Shown here one piece after another: positions 27,726 to 37,131 of a DNA stretch of 64,000 nucleotides. A program made the translations under genes and the position numbers. The stretch comes from Rhizobiales bacterium Ga0077525 (lineage in GTDB: Bacteria; Pseudomonadota; Alphaproteobacteria; Rhizobiales; Xanthobacteraceae), in contig LNDS01000031.1 of assembly GCA_001464835.1 (NCBI GenBank), forward strand, positions 1 through 64,000. Direction: 5' to 3'. Below the pieces are notes generated by a model. The model did no database searches, was not told the DNA's origin, and worked only from the letters and a program-made list of their open reading frames with translations. Positions within the stretch are counted from its first letter, which is position 1. Every line of letters starts with the position of its first letter.

Positions 27726-29138
27726 TCAACCCGGCCGCGTCATTTTGCCCGGCCTGACCAAGCGGTCGAAGTCGGCGCCCGAGATAAAGCCGAGCCGCAG
27801 CGCTTCTTCGCGCAAGGTTGTGCCATTGGCGTGCGCCGCTTTGGCGACCTTGGCGGCGTTGTCGTAGCCGATTTTCGGCGCCAGCGCGGTGACCAGCATC
27901 AGCGAGCGCTGCATCAGTTCGGCAATGCGCGGTTCGTTGGCCTCGATGCCGACGATGCAGTTGTCGGTGAACGAAGTGGCGGCGTCACCGAGCAGCCGGA
28001 TCGATTGCAACATGGCGTAAGCCATCACCGGCTTGTAGACGTTGAGTTCGAAATGGCCCTGGCTGCCGGCGACTGTAATCGACGTGTTGTTGCCGAACAC
28101 CTGGCAGCACACCATGGTGAGCGCTTCGCTCTGCGTCGGGTTGACCTTGCCTGGCATGATCGACGAACCGGCCTCGTTGCTCGGCAGGATCAGTTCGCCA
28201 AGGCCGGAGCGCGGCCCGGAGCCGAGCAGGCGGATATCGTTGGCGATCTTGAACAGCGCGGTGGCGGCGGCATTGATGGCGCCATGCGCGAACACATAGG
28301 CATCGTGCGCCGCCATGTGTTCGAACTTGTTCGGCGCGCTGACGAAGGGCAGCTTGGTCAACGTGGCGATGCGTTTGGCGAAAGCCTTGGCGAATTTCGG
28401 TTTGGTGTTGAGGCCGGTGCCGACCGCGGTGCCGCCTTGCGCCAAGGGATAAAGCTCGCGCTGCGCCAGTCTGAGACGCGCGATCGATGATTTCACCTGC
28501 GCGGCGTAGCCGGAAAATTCCTGGCCGAGCGTCACCGGCGTCGCATCCATCGTGTGGGTGCGGCCGATCTTGACGATCCGGGCGAACTGTTTGGCCTTCT
28601 TGTCTAGCGCGGCTTGCATCGTCGTCAATGCCGGCAGCAGATGGTTGGCGATCTGCAGGGCGGCGGCGATATGCATGGCGGTCGGCAGCGAGTCGTTGGA
28701 CGACTGGCTCATATTGACGTGATCGTTCGGATGCACCGGCGTCTTGGCGCCGAGTTCGCCGCCGAGCGCCAGATTGGCGATGTTGGCGATTACCTCGTTG
28801 ACGTTCATGTTGGATTGCGTGCCGGAGCCGGTCTGCCACACCAGCAGCGGAAACTCATCGTCGAGCTTGCCGTCGGCGATGTCCTGCGCCGCGGCGGCGA
28901 TGGCGTTGGCGCGTTTGCTGTCGAGCGAGCCGAGATCGCGGTTCACGTCGGCGGCGGCGCGCTTGACCAAGCCGAGAGCATGCACGACTTCGATCGGCAT
29001 GCGTTCCGTGCCGATGCGGAAGTTTCGCAGCGAGCGTTCGGTCTGCGCACCCCACAGCCGGTCGGCGGGGATGTCGAGCGCGCCGAAGGAGTCAGCTTCG
29101 CTGCGGGTCGTCGCGCTGGGAGTGCGTGTTTTTGCCAT
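27726..29138 (-). CDS. fumC: Class II fumarate hydratase FumC
   Basis: FumC interconverts fumarate and L-malate in the TCA cycle, without an iron-sulfur cluster. The 470-residue product has [21 protein letters not shown] near the start, [17 protein letters not shown], the substrate-binding [14 protein letters not shown], the catalytic His in [17 protein letters not shown], and the family signature [13 protein letters not shown]. Length is normal. It follows sspB on the same strand after about 50 bp. Confidence 0.95.
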   Translation of the reverse strand: MAKTRTPSATTRSEADSFGALDIPADRLWGAQTERSLRNFRIGTERMPIEVVHALGLVKRAAADVNRDLGSLDSKRANAIAAAAQDIADGKLDDEFPLLVWQTGSGTQSNMNVNEVIANIANLALGGELGAKTPVHPNDHVNMSQSSNDSLPTAMHIAAALQIANHLLPALTTMQAALDKKAKQFARIVKIGRTHTMDATPVTLGQEFSGYAAQVKSSIARLRLAQRELYPLAQGGTAVGTGLNTKPKFAKAFAKRIATLTKLPFVSAPNKFEHMAAHDAYVFAHGAINAAATALFKIANDIRLLGSGPRSGLGELILPSNEAGSSIMPGKVNPTQSEALTMVCCQVFGNNTSITVAGSQGHFELNVYKPVMAYAMLQSIRLLGDAATSFTDNCIVGIEANEPRIAELMQRSLMLVTALAPKIGYDNAAKVAKAAHANGTTLREEALRLGFISGADFDRLVRPGKMTRPG

Positions 29139-29188
29139 TGGCTAAACCTATGCCAATCGCGCCGGCAAACAAGTCGGGGAGGGGACGG

Positions 29189-29815
29189 CTATTTCTTGCG
29201 GAACCGGTCGAGACGCACGACCTCGCCGCCGCCGGACGGCTTGTCGGGATTGGGATCGGTCGGTTCCGCTTCGGCGGCTGGTGAGACCGGCGGCAGTGGC
29301 GTCACCGCGGGTACACTGGCGGCGGGCGGAGCGACGGGCAGACGGGTCGTCGGGTCGGCTTTCTTCGGCGCCGCCTTGCTGGCGTTTTCCGCGGCGCTGA
29401 CCGAGGTCAGTTGGGTTTTTTTGGCATCCGGCTTTTTGCCGTCCGGCTTCTGGTCGCTCTCGGCGATTTGTTCGAACTGCAAGCCGAACTGTACCGACGG
29501 GTCGAAGAAGCCGGTGATGGCGTCGAAGGGAATCGCAAGCTTTTCCGGGATGCCGCCGAACGACATGCCGACCTCGAAACCAGGCTCGGTCACCGCCAGG
29601 TCCCAGAACTGGTGCTGGAGGATGACCGTCATTTCTTCCGGGTATTGCGCGCGCAGGCGGTCGGACATGCGCACGCCGTCGGCCCGCGTGTTGAACGAGA
29701 TATAGAAGTGATGGTCGCCGGGCAGGCCTTTTTTGGCGGCGTCGGTGAGCACGTTGCGGACCACCCCGCGCAGCGCCTGCTGGGTCAAGAGATCGTAGCG
29801 GATATGGTCGGCCAT
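29189..29815 (-). CDS. sspB: SspB family ClpXP adaptor
   Basis: SspB tethers ssrA-tagged proteins to the ClpXP protease. The 208-residue product has the alpha-type SspB fold (MADHIRYDLLTQQALRGVV; DHHFYISFNTRADGVRMS; YPEEMTVILQHQFWDL; FEVGMSFGGIPEKLAIPFDA). A long disordered Pro/Ala linker (about 125-190) ends in the ClpX-binding tail EVVRLDRFRKK. The ssrA RNA gene lies just upstream on the same strand (29920-30244), so tag and adaptor are neighbours. Confidence 0.93.
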   Translation of the reverse strand: MADHIRYDLLTQQALRGVVRNVLTDAAKKGLPGDHHFYISFNTRADGVRMSDRLRAQYPEEMTVILQHQFWDLAVTEPGFEVGMSFGGIPEKLAIPFDAITGFFDPSVQFGLQFEQIAESDQKPDGKKPDAKKTQLTSVSAAENASKAAPKKADPTTRLPVAPPAASVPAVTPLPPVSPAAEAEPTDPNPDKPSGGGEVVRLDRFRKK

Positions 29816-29919
29816 TCGCGTCCTGCGGTCGGGAGAGTCATCGTTTTGGCATGATAGCGCGCCGGGCGGCGAAATTCATCCCGTCGGTGTGTCGAATAAT
29901 GGCTCTTTGCAAGGAAAGT

Positions 29920-30244
29920 GGAGGCTTCTGTTGCCAGGTGCCTCCGAACCCCGCCTGACGGAGCTTAACCCGCCAGGACTTCTAGTCTTGGTTTTTCAAA
30001 CCGCTTACGCAGCCTGAGCAACCGGAGCATAGTTGTCGTTTGCAACTACGATTTGGCCCGATAACGGCGGAACCATGCCGAGCAAAAGTTCGTCCTTTAC
30101 GCCCTCGTCGATCCTAGTTCGCCCCCGCCGAAGCCCTGATTCATGACCGAAGGTCAGGACTTGGGTGGAGGCGCCGGGTACTGCCCCCGGGTCCGAAAGG
30201 TTTATTACGACGTCCGTTTATCGCCATAGCCGGGTTGCCCCGGC
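29920..30244 (-). ncRNA. ssrA: tmRNA (ssrA), circularly permuted two-piece form
   Basis: The tag frame at 30043-30005 (minus strand) reads ANDNYAPVAQAA then TAA, the alphaproteobacterial tmRNA tag. The gene is permuted. The acceptor piece comes first, with a T-stem ccggg/cccgg closing a ggcagta loop and ending gcgcctccacc near 30166. A hairpin-rich spacer follows, then the coding piece starting gggggcgaactagg near 30126, whose 5' bases pair with cgcctcc. The encoded 3' end reads ACCCA rather than ACCA, so CCA may be added after processing. A ggaggc/gcctcc hairpin (29945-29920) marks the 3' end. Boundaries are approximate. Confidence 0.93.
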
Positions 30245-30250
30245 ACCTTG

Positions 30251-30279
30251 AATATAAGCGCTAAAAGTTGACGAGGTAA
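30251..30279 (-). promoter_or_regulatory. Probable ssrA promoter
   Basis: On the minus strand a TATATT -10 (30256-30251) lies 17 bp after a TTACCT -35 (30279-30274). The predicted start is near 30244, where the acceptor piece begins. Confidence 0.5.
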
Positions 30280-30424
30280 GGGCGATGCGGTGGATTTTCC
30301 GCAGCGGCCGCAAAAAGCCGCGGACAGACCCCGGCAAGTCTTTGATTGCGCGTCAATTTTATTAACTTGTCTAGGGAAAACTCCGCTCCGGCCCGTTTGG
30401 CCTTGGAGCCTGGAGTTCTCTCCT

Positions 30425-31798
30425 ATGCCGTCGCGCGATTTTGCCACCCCGATGCCCGAACTGCGGTTGGCCGAGTTGCTCGGCGCGCTGAGCTACGCGC
30501 TCGACATGGTGGAAGGCCAGCCCGCCGGTCATTGCGTGCGCGGCTGCTGGATCGGCATTCACATCGGCCGCGAACTGGGACTGAGCGAAGCCGAGTTGTC
30601 CGAACTCTATTACACCTTGCTGATGAAGGACGTCGGTTGCAGCAGCAATGCCGCGCGTATCTGCCAGCTCTATATGACCGATGATATTTCGTTCAAGCGC
30701 GACTTCATGACGGTCAATGGCAGCCTGCCGCAGGTGCTGCGCTTCGTGCTGTCGCACACAGGCATGAACGCGCCGCTCGCCGAACGCTTCCGTGCGCTGG
30801 TCAATATCTTTCAGAACGGCGGCCAGATCGCGCATGAACTGATGGAGACGCGCTGCGACCGCGGCGCCGAGATCGCGCGCAAGATGCGGTTCTCGGAAAA
30901 CGTCGTTGAGGCGATCCGCAAATTCGACGAACACTGGGACGGCGGCGGCATGCCAACCGGCATTGCCGGCGACGCCATACCGCTTTATTCGCGCATCGCG
31001 CTGATGGCGCAGGTTGTCGATGTGTTCAACATGACCAACGGTCATGAAGCGGCGAGACGTGAAATCCAGCACCGCACCGGTACATGGTTCGATCCCAAGG
31101 TCGCCTGGGCCTTCGACCGCGCCGCCGCCAGGCCCGAATTCTGGGCGATGCTGCAATCGGACGATCTGCAAAACGCGATTTTCGACTTGGAGCCGGCGCA
31201 GCGGCGCATCCTGGTCGATGAAGACTTTCTGGACGACATTGCCGCCGCCTTCGCCCAGGTGATCGACTCCAAGAGCCCCTTCACCAAAGGCCACAGCGAG
31301 CGCGTCACTTTGTTCGCCGACCTGATCGCCGAACAACTCGACGTGCCGCTGCCACGCCGCCGCTGGCTCAAGCGCGCCGCTCTGCTGCACGACATCGGCA
31401 AGCTCGGCGTCAGCAACTCCATTCTCGACAAGCCTGCCAAGCTCGACGCCGACGAATGGGGCGCGATGCAAAAACATTCCGCGCTCGGCGAAACCATCCT
31501 GTCGCGTATCGGCGCGTTCAAGGATCTCGCCTTCATTGCCGGCGCGCATCACGAGCGGCTGGACGGCAAGGGCTATCCGCGCGGGATTTCCGGCGACACT
31601 CTGCCGCTCTCAGTCCGTATCGTCACGACCGCCGATATTTTCGACGCGCTCACCGCCGACCGGCCGTACCGCGCCGCGATACAGGTGACAAAAGCGCTGG
31701 CGATCATGGCCGAAATGGTCGGAACACAAATCGATCCGGTGTGCTTCGACGCGCTGCGCGGCGCGCTCAAGCGCGTCGATGCGACGCTTGCGGCCTAA
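30425..31798 (+). CDS. Tandem HD/HD-GYP domain protein (cyclic-di-GMP phosphodiesterase-like)
   Basis: A 457-residue protein with two HD-type halves. The C-terminal half (about 265-457) is a canonical HD-GYP domain: KGHSERVTLFADLIA, LLHDIGKLGVSNSILDKP, HSALGETILSRI, AGAHHERLDGKGYPRGI and DIFDALTADRPYR. It is expected to hydrolyse cyclic di-GMP. The N-terminal half is a degenerate copy: LLMKDVGCSS replaces HDIG, and HWDGGGMPTG replaces the GYP segment. It probably has a structural or sensory role. No signal peptide or membrane segment. ATG 30425 has ggag nine bases upstream. The gene is divergent from ssrA. Confidence 0.88.
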   Translation: MPSRDFATPMPELRLAELLGALSYALDMVEGQPAGHCVRGCWIGIHIGRELGLSEAELSELYYTLLMKDVGCSSNAARICQLYMTDDISFKRDFMTVNGSLPQVLRFVLSHTGMNAPLAERFRALVNIFQNGGQIAHELMETRCDRGAEIARKMRFSENVVEAIRKFDEHWDGGGMPTGIAGDAIPLYSRIALMAQVVDVFNMTNGHEAARREIQHRTGTWFDPKVAWAFDRAAARPEFWAMLQSDDLQNAIFDLEPAQRRILVDEDFLDDIAAAFAQVIDSKSPFTKGHSERVTLFADLIAEQLDVPLPRRRWLKRAALLHDIGKLGVSNSILDKPAKLDADEWGAMQKHSALGETILSRIGAFKDLAFIAGAHHERLDGKGYPRGISGDTLPLSVRIVTTADIFDALTADRPYRAAIQVTKALAIMAEMVGTQIDPVCFDALRGALKRVDATLAA

Positions 31799-32022
31799 CG
31801 CGTTCTCCTGCGCATTACCGCCGCGGTTATACGGATCGCAGGCTTGACGATGGCTGCATTGCCGTTAGTCCGAACGGCCCTTTTACAACCGCGAAATCTT
31901 CCCGCCTGACCAAATTTCGAGCGACACGGACCGTCGCGCTTCCGGTCGATGCGGAAGCTATGCTAGGGATCGGTAACAGGGATTGTTTGGGGGGCGGCAA
32001 ATTGCCGCAAGGGAGAGGAAAA

Positions 32023-32556
32023 ATGGCCGAGGGGGCGAATTCCTCCGCGACGGGGGGTGGGTTACTTGCGAAAATTCGCGGGCCGCGCGATTTCTTCGGC
32101 GGCGTGGCGCTGATCCTGGTTGCCGCGCTCGCGTTCTGGGCATCGAGCAATCTGCCCGGCCAGCAAGGCTTTGCCTTCGGCCCCGGCACCGCCCCACGCA
32201 TCTTCGCCGGCCTTTTGATGTTCATCGGCGCGGTGGTTGCGCTGACCGGGTTGTTCGTCAAAGGACCGCCGATCGAAGGCTTCGCCATTCGCGGCCCGGC
32301 GTTTGTCATCCTCGCCATTCTGATCTTTGCCGCCACTATTCGCGGCATCCGCGTCGATCTTGCCGGAATTCCGATCCACCTTCCGGCTTTCGGCATGGTG
32401 TTCTCGACATTCGTCGCCTTCATGGTGTCGCTGTTCGGTTCGAAGGAATTTCGCTGGATCGAAAGTCTGATCGCGGCGGTGGCGATGACGGCTTTCTGTG
32501 TCGTGCTGTTCGTCCATCTGCTGGGCCTGCCGTTCCAGCTTTGGCCCATGTTCTAG
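32023..32556 (+). CDS. tctB: Tripartite tricarboxylate transporter small membrane subunit (TctB family)
   Basis: A 177-residue membrane protein with four hydrophobic segments (about 27-45, 58-77, 89-105 and 140-170), fitting TctB. The start KIRGPRDFFGGVALILVAALAFW and the conserved AFGPGTAPRIFAGLLMFIGAVVAL are family-typical. TctB pairs with TctA to import tricarboxylates or related acids using a periplasmic TctC binding protein. A gggagagg ribosome-binding site precedes ATG 32023. tctA follows 13 bp later. Confidence 0.9.
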   Translation: MAEGANSSATGGGLLAKIRGPRDFFGGVALILVAALAFWASSNLPGQQGFAFGPGTAPRIFAGLLMFIGAVVALTGLFVKGPPIEGFAIRGPAFVILAILIFAATIRGIRVDLAGIPIHLPAFGMVFSTFVAFMVSLFGSKEFRWIESLIAAVAMTAFCVVLFVHLLGLPFQLWPMF

Positions 32557-32569
32557 AGCGAGTGCGACA

Positions 32570-34075
32570 ATGACCGATCTCCTTGCCAATCTCGCGCTCG
32601 GCTTTTCTGTTGCCGCGGCCCCGATGAACATTGCTTTCTGTCTGCTGGGCGCTTTGGTCGGCACCCTGGTCGGCGTGCTGCCGGGCATCGGCACGGTTGC
32701 GACGGTGGCGATGCTGTTGCCGATTACCTTCGGCCTGCCGCCTGTCGGCGCGCTGATCATGCTCGCCGGGATCTATTACGGCGCGCAGTATGGCGGCTCG
32801 ACGACGTCGATCCTGGTCAACATTCCGGGCGAGGCGACATCGGTTGTGACCTGTCTCGACGGCCATCAGATGGCGCGCAAAGGCCGCGCCGGCGCGGCGC
32901 TGTCGATCGCGGCGCTTGGTTCGTTCTTCGCCGGCTGCGTCGCCACCGTGCTGGTCGCCGCACTCGGTGCGCCGCTGACGTCGCTGGCCCTGCTGTTCGG
33001 TCCGGCGGAATATTTCGCGCTGATGGTGCTCGGCCTGATTTTCGCTGTGGTGCTGGCCAAGGGCTCGGTGCTCAAGGCGGTCGCCATGATCGTTCTCGGT
33101 CTTCTGCTGTCGATGGTCGGCTCCGATCTCGAAACCGGTGCCGGACGTATGACCTTCGACATCGCCGAACTGTCCGACGGCATCGGCTTCACCAACGTGG
33201 CGATGGGCCTGTTCGGCTTTGCCGAAATCATCCGCAATCTGGAAATGTCGCAGGAGAGCCGCGATATCGTGAAGGCGAAAATCTCCGGTCTGATGCCGAC
33301 GCGGCAGGACCTCGTGGATTCATCCGGCGCCATCGCCCGCGGCACGGTTCTTGGCTCGATCCTCGGCATCCTGCCTGGCGGCGGCGCGATCGTTGCGTCG
33401 TTTGCCGCCTACACGTTTGAAAAGCGCATCTCCAAGCATCCGGAGCGTTTCGGTCACGGCGCCATTCAGGGCGTCGCCGCGCCGGAAGCCGCCAACAACG
33501 CGGCGTCGCAAACCTCCTTCATCCCGCTGCTCACCCTCGGCATCCCGCCGAACGCGGTAATGGCGCTGATGGTCGGCGCCATGACCATCCACGGCATCGT
33601 GCCGGGCCCGCAGGTGATGATCAAGCAGCCGGACCTGTTCTGGGGCATGATTGCGTCGATGTGGATCGGCAACCTGATGCTGGTCATCATCAACCTGCCG
33701 CTGGTCGGCCTCTGGGTCAGCCTGTTGCGCGTGCCTTACCGGCTGCTGTTCCCGTCGATCATCGTGTTCTGCTGCATCGGAATCTACTCGATCAACAACG
33801 CGCCGACGGATGTGCTGATCGCAGCGATTTTCGGCCTGGTCGGCTACGCGCTGGTGAAGCTCGACTTCGAACCGGCGCCGCTGGTGCTGGCCTTCGTGCT
33901 CGGCCCGCTGCTGGAAGAAAACCTGCGCCGCGCCATGCTGATCGCGCGCGGCGACGCCACCGTGTTCCTGACCCGGCCGATTTCCGGCGTGCTGCTGGCG
34001 GTGGCGCTGATCCTGTTGATCGTGGCCATGCTGCCCATGATCAGCAAAAAGCGCGAGACGGTGTTCGTCGAATAG
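32570..34075 (+). CDS. tctA: Tripartite tricarboxylate transporter large permease (TctA family)
   Basis: A 501-residue, 11-12 segment membrane protein. Family marks include GVLPGIGTVATVAMLLPITFGLPPVGAL, the first-half motif GIYYGAQYGGSTTSILVNIPGE, GILPGGGAIVASFAAYTFEK, and the second-half AAPEAANNAASQTSFIPLLTLGIPPNAVMALM. It forms the transport channel with TctB. The substrate is unknown. No tctC binding-protein gene is next to it. Confidence 0.93.
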   Translation: MTDLLANLALGFSVAAAPMNIAFCLLGALVGTLVGVLPGIGTVATVAMLLPITFGLPPVGALIMLAGIYYGAQYGGSTTSILVNIPGEATSVVTCLDGHQMARKGRAGAALSIAALGSFFAGCVATVLVAALGAPLTSLALLFGPAEYFALMVLGLIFAVVLAKGSVLKAVAMIVLGLLLSMVGSDLETGAGRMTFDIAELSDGIGFTNVAMGLFGFAEIIRNLEMSQESRDIVKAKISGLMPTRQDLVDSSGAIARGTVLGSILGILPGGGAIVASFAAYTFEKRISKHPERFGHGAIQGVAAPEAANNAASQTSFIPLLTLGIPPNAVMALMVGAMTIHGIVPGPQVMIKQPDLFWGMIASMWIGNLMLVIINLPLVGLWVSLLRVPYRLLFPSIIVFCCIGIYSINNAPTDVLIAAIFGLVGYALVKLDFEPAPLVLAFVLGPLLEENLRRAMLIARGDATVFLTRPISGVLLAVALILLIVAMLPMISKKRETVFVE

Positions 34076-34100
34076 GCGGATGCAACATGACGCATTAAAA

Positions 34101-34136
34101 AACGCCCGCCGGGACATCCCGGCGGGCGTTTGCTTT
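34101..34136. terminator. Strong intrinsic terminator after tctA
   Basis: A 13-14 bp GC-rich stem (aacgcccgccggga/tcccggcgggcgtt) with a tiny loop is preceded by an A run and followed by tgcttt. It lies 25 bp after the tctA stop. It is nearly symmetrical and may also end the converging mlaD transcript. Confidence 0.85.
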
Positions 34137-34143
34137 AAATCGT

Positions 34144-34193
34144 TATCCTTCGAGGCTCGCCGTTCTCGCGGCTCGCCCCCAGATGACGGGTTT
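34144..34193. repeat. REP-like element, family A half copy
   Basis: The sequence ccttcgaggctcgccgttctcgcggctcgcc, ending agatgacggg, matches the right half of the elements at 1521-1637 and 3349-3477. It lies between converging tctA and mlaD. Confidence 0.6.
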
Positions 34194-34220
34194 ATCCTTT
34201 GCGTGCACGCCCGATGAAGG

Positions 34221-35093
34221 CTATCGCCGCGGTTCGGGGCTGGTGTTGCTGCTGCCGCCGCCAAAAATGATGCGCTGCGGGTTTTTCGCCAGATCGGTGA
34301 CCGATTTGTCGATATTGGTGATGGCCCGGTTTAGATTGGCGCTGACGACGGTGACCTGCTTGCTCGTGGTCTCAGTGAGTTTGGTGATGCCCTCGGTGAT
34401 CTCCGCGGTGCGCTTGTCGAGGCTTTCCGCAAGCTGATTGGTGTCCTTCTTGAGCGACACCGCCAGTTCGGTGAACGAGCCCATTGTCTGCGTGCCGGTT
34501 TCGATCAGCTTGGAACTACTGTCGACGAGCTTGTCGATCTTGTCACCGTTGCGCGCCAGCGCGGCGGTGAAGGTCTCGAGATTCTTGATGGTGTTGCGCA
34601 GCGATTCCTGATTTTCAACGATGATGGCGTCGGCCTTGGCGAGGGTTTCGCGCACCGCGGTGCCCATGTCGCCCGCCGTTGAAGCCGCGCGCAAGGTCGG
34701 CAAGCCGCCGCTCTTGGGCGGCGCCACTGCGGGCGAGGAGGCGGCGGCGCCCTTCAGCGACACCGAGGCGATGCCGGTGAGGCCGGCATATTCCAGCGTC
34801 ACATTTGTATCGGACCGGATCGGTGTCGATGGCGTCACCGAGATAACGGCGGCGACTTCGGACGGGTTTTCCGTGAGGCGCATCTCGGTGACTTCGCCGA
34901 CGCGGATGCCGTTGAACAAGACCGGGCCGCCGACGCGCAGGCCCGACACCGAGCCCTCGAATACGATCAGATAGGGGTTGGTCTCCTTCGTTCCGGATGC
35001 GCTGTGCAGCCAGTAGACGAAGCCGAATGCGGCGGTGATCACGGCAAAGGTGAACAAGCCGATCAACGCGAATTTTGCCCTGTCTTCCATCAC
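34221..35093 (-). CDS. mlaD: MlaD-like MCE lipid transport protein
   Basis: A 290-residue periplasmic protein held by one N-terminal membrane helix (FALIGLFTFAVITAAFGFVYWL, about 8-30). The MCE domain follows (GSVSGLRVGGPVLFNGIRVGEVTEMRL; YAGLTGIASVSLKG), then a long helical C-terminal region (about 140-280). It binds phospholipids in the retrograde Mla pathway that keeps the outer membrane asymmetric. It is the last gene of the mlaE-mlaF-mlaD operon on the minus strand, 11 bp after mlaF. Confidence 0.9.
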   Translation of the reverse strand: MMEDRAKFALIGLFTFAVITAAFGFVYWLHSASGTKETNPYLIVFEGSVSGLRVGGPVLFNGIRVGEVTEMRLTENPSEVAAVISVTPSTPIRSDTNVTLEYAGLTGIASVSLKGAAASSPAVAPPKSGGLPTLRAASTAGDMGTAVRETLAKADAIIVENQESLRNTIKNLETFTAALARNGDKIDKLVDSSSKLIETGTQTMGSFTELAVSLKKDTNQLAESLDKRTAEITEGITKLTETTSKQVTVVSANLNRAITNIDKSVTDLAKNPQRIIFGGGSSNTSPEPRR

Positions 35094-35104
35094 TCAACTC
35101 CAAT

Positions 35105-35911
35105 TCACGCGCGTTTTTCGGTGACGCGCCGTCCTTTGATCGCAACCTGGAAATCGGTGTGCGCGCGCTCGCCGTGGAAATATTCTTTGAGCCACGGATG
35201 TTGCGACGCCAGCATGACTTCCATGTTGCCGGCTTCGACGATCTTGCCCTCGCTCAGCACCGCGATGCGGTCGCAGGTGCGGTGCAAACTGTCGAGGTCG
35301 TGTGTCACCATGAATACCGAAATACCGAGTGTTTCCTGAAGCGTCAGCAACAAGTGGTCGAATTCCGCGGCGCTGATCGGGTCGAGGCCGGAGGTCGGTT
35401 CGTCGAGAAACAGGATTTCCGGATCGAGCGCCAGCGCGCGGGCCAACGCCACGCGCTTGATCATGCCGCCGGACAACTCAGACGGAAAATTGCGGTAAAC
35501 GTCGGGCTTGAGGCCGACCATTTCAAGCTTCGAGATGGCGATCTCTGTCGTCAGCTTCGGCGACAGACGCAGGTATTCGCGGATCGGGAACTCGACGTTC
35601 TTGCCGGAAGTCAGTGAGGAGAACAGGGCGCCCTGCTGGAACAGCACGCCCCAGCGGCGGTCCACCGCCTGACGTTCGGCCGCGCTGGCTTTGCTGAGTT
35701 CGACGCCCAGCACTTCGATCGTGCCGGCCTGCATCGGCAGAAGACCTATGATGGTGCGAGTCAGCACCGACTTGCCGGCGCCCGAGGCGCCGACAAAGCC
35801 CAGGATTTCGCCGCGCTTGAGATCGAGGTTGACGCCCTTAAGGACGTGACGACCGGCAAAATCCACCGCCAGATCGCGCACCTTGATGACCGCGTCATCG
35901 GATCGAGGCAT
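35105..35911 (-). CDS. mlaF: ABC transporter ATP-binding protein MlaF
   Basis: A 268-residue ATPase of the phospholipid transport complex. Motifs: Walker A GASGAGKSVLTRTIIGLL (about 39-56), Q-loop VLFQQGALFSSLTSGKNVEFP, signature ELSGGMIKRVALARALALDP, Walker B EILFLDEPTSGLDP, and switch His in VTHDLDSLHRTCDRIAVL. The Mla-type Q-loop with FSSLT distinguishes it from general ABC ATPases. Start at ATG 35911; the permease stop is 2 bp upstream. Confidence 0.92.
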   Translation of the reverse strand: MPRSDDAVIKVRDLAVDFAGRHVLKGVNLDLKRGEILGFVGASGAGKSVLTRTIIGLLPMQAGTIEVLGVELSKASAAERQAVDRRWGVLFQQGALFSSLTSGKNVEFPIREYLRLSPKLTTEIAISKLEMVGLKPDVYRNFPSELSGGMIKRVALARALALDPEILFLDEPTSGLDPISAAEFDHLLLTLQETLGISVFMVTHDLDSLHRTCDRIAVLSEGKIVEAGNMEVMLASQHPWLKEYFHGERAHTDFQVAIKGRRVTEKRA

Positions 35912-35913
35912 GT

Positions 35914-37050
35914 TCAAACCCCGATCGCGGCGAAGAAGACGGCAAACAGGCCGTCGATCACGATGACGAGGAAGATCGACTTGACCACGGAGTCCGTGGT
36001 CTTGGCGCCGAGCGATTCCGCCGAGCCCTTGACCTGCAGGCCCTCCATGCAGGCGACAAGGCCGATGATCAACGCCATGAACGGCGCCTTGATCATGCCG
36101 ACGGCGAAAGTCTTGATGGTGATCGACTCGTGCAGTCGCGAAAGAAAGATTTTCGGATCGATGCCGCCGTACAGCCACGACACCAGGCCGCCGCCATAGA
36201 GCGCGGCCATCGCGCCGATGAAAGCGAGCACCGGCACCGCGATAATGAGCGCGAGAATGCGCGGCAGCACCAGAACTTCGACCGGGTCGAACCCCATCGT
36301 GCGCAAGGCGTCGATTTCCTCGCGCATCTTCATCGAGCCCAGTTCGGCGGTGTAGGCCGAGCCGGAACGGCCGGCGATCATGATGCAAACGATGAGGACG
36401 CCGAGTTCGCGCAAGACCAGAACGCCGACCATGTCCACGACATAGATATCGGCGCCGAAGGTGCGGAAATGGAAGATGCCTTGCTGCGCGATGATCGCTC
36501 CGATCAGGAACGTGATCAGGATGATGATCGGCACGGCATTCCAGCATACGCGTTCGAGATGGTTGATCAGTGACGTGAAGCGAAAGCGCCGGGGATGCGC
36601 CACGATGCTGAGAAATGCGACGAGCAATGCGCCCGCGATCTGGAAGATCGTGAATAGGTCGCTGCCGACGGCGGTCATGGTGCGGCCGACGCTTTCCAGC
36701 GTTGCGACGATGCCGGTGCGCTTGTGTTTCTCTGGCGTCAGCTTTTGCTGGCCGGCACGCACTTTCTTGAAAAGGTTATTGTAGCGGCCGGACAGGCCAA
36801 CAAGTTCGGCTTCGACGCCGCGGCTCGACCAGACCCGCAGCGTACGCTCGATCAGCCATGCGCCGTAGGTGTCGAGACGCTCGACCTGCGTCACGTCGAC
36901 GACGATGCGGCGCACGGAAGGATCGACGCGGCTGGCGTGTTCGATCTGCGGCTCGAGCGCGCGGGCGTGCTCGGCCGTCCATGAGCCGGAGGCGGCAAGA
37001 TCGAGACCGCCGCTGTTGACCTGGACGCTGAGCAGGCTTGCCGCCGTCAC
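35914..37050 (-). CDS. mlaE: MlaE-type ABC permease with N-terminal STAS-like domain
   Basis: A 378-residue protein. Residues 1-110 form a STAS-like (MlaB-type) domain (GSWTAEHARALEPQIE; RRIVVDVTQVERLDTYGAWLIER). Residues 120-378 are the MlaE permease with membrane segments and motifs AIIAQQGIFHFRTFGADIYVVDMVGVLVLRELG, RSGSAYTAELGSMK, REEIDALRTMGFDPVEVLVLPR and YGGIDPKIFLSRL. In enterobacteria MlaB is a separate protein; here it is fused. It is the first gene of mlaEFD. Confidence 0.92.
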   Translation of the reverse strand: MTAASLLSVQVNSGGLDLAASGSWTAEHARALEPQIEHASRVDPSVRRIVVDVTQVERLDTYGAWLIERTLRVWSSRGVEAELVGLSGRYNNLFKKVRAGQQKLTPEKHKRTGIVATLESVGRTMTAVGSDLFTIFQIAGALLVAFLSIVAHPRRFRFTSLINHLERVCWNAVPIIILITFLIGAIIAQQGIFHFRTFGADIYVVDMVGVLVLRELGVLIVCIMIAGRSGSAYTAELGSMKMREEIDALRTMGFDPVEVLVLPRILALIIAVPVLAFIGAMAALYGGGLVSWLYGGIDPKIFLSRLHESITIKTFAVGMIKAPFMALIIGLVACMEGLQVKGSAESLGAKTTDSVVKSIFLVIVIDGLFAVFFAAIGV

Positions 37051-37131
37051 CAGAAATTCTCCTTCGCGATTTCGCGGAGCGTGCGGCCAAAGCCGCGCGG
37101 GACGGCCGGTTGCCCGGACGCCTCTCTTAAA

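Noticed and set aside
27478..27729. An 83-residue frame on the minus strand before fumC's 3' end
   Set aside because: No ribosome-binding site, no known motif and atypical composition; it lies in a gene-poor gap.
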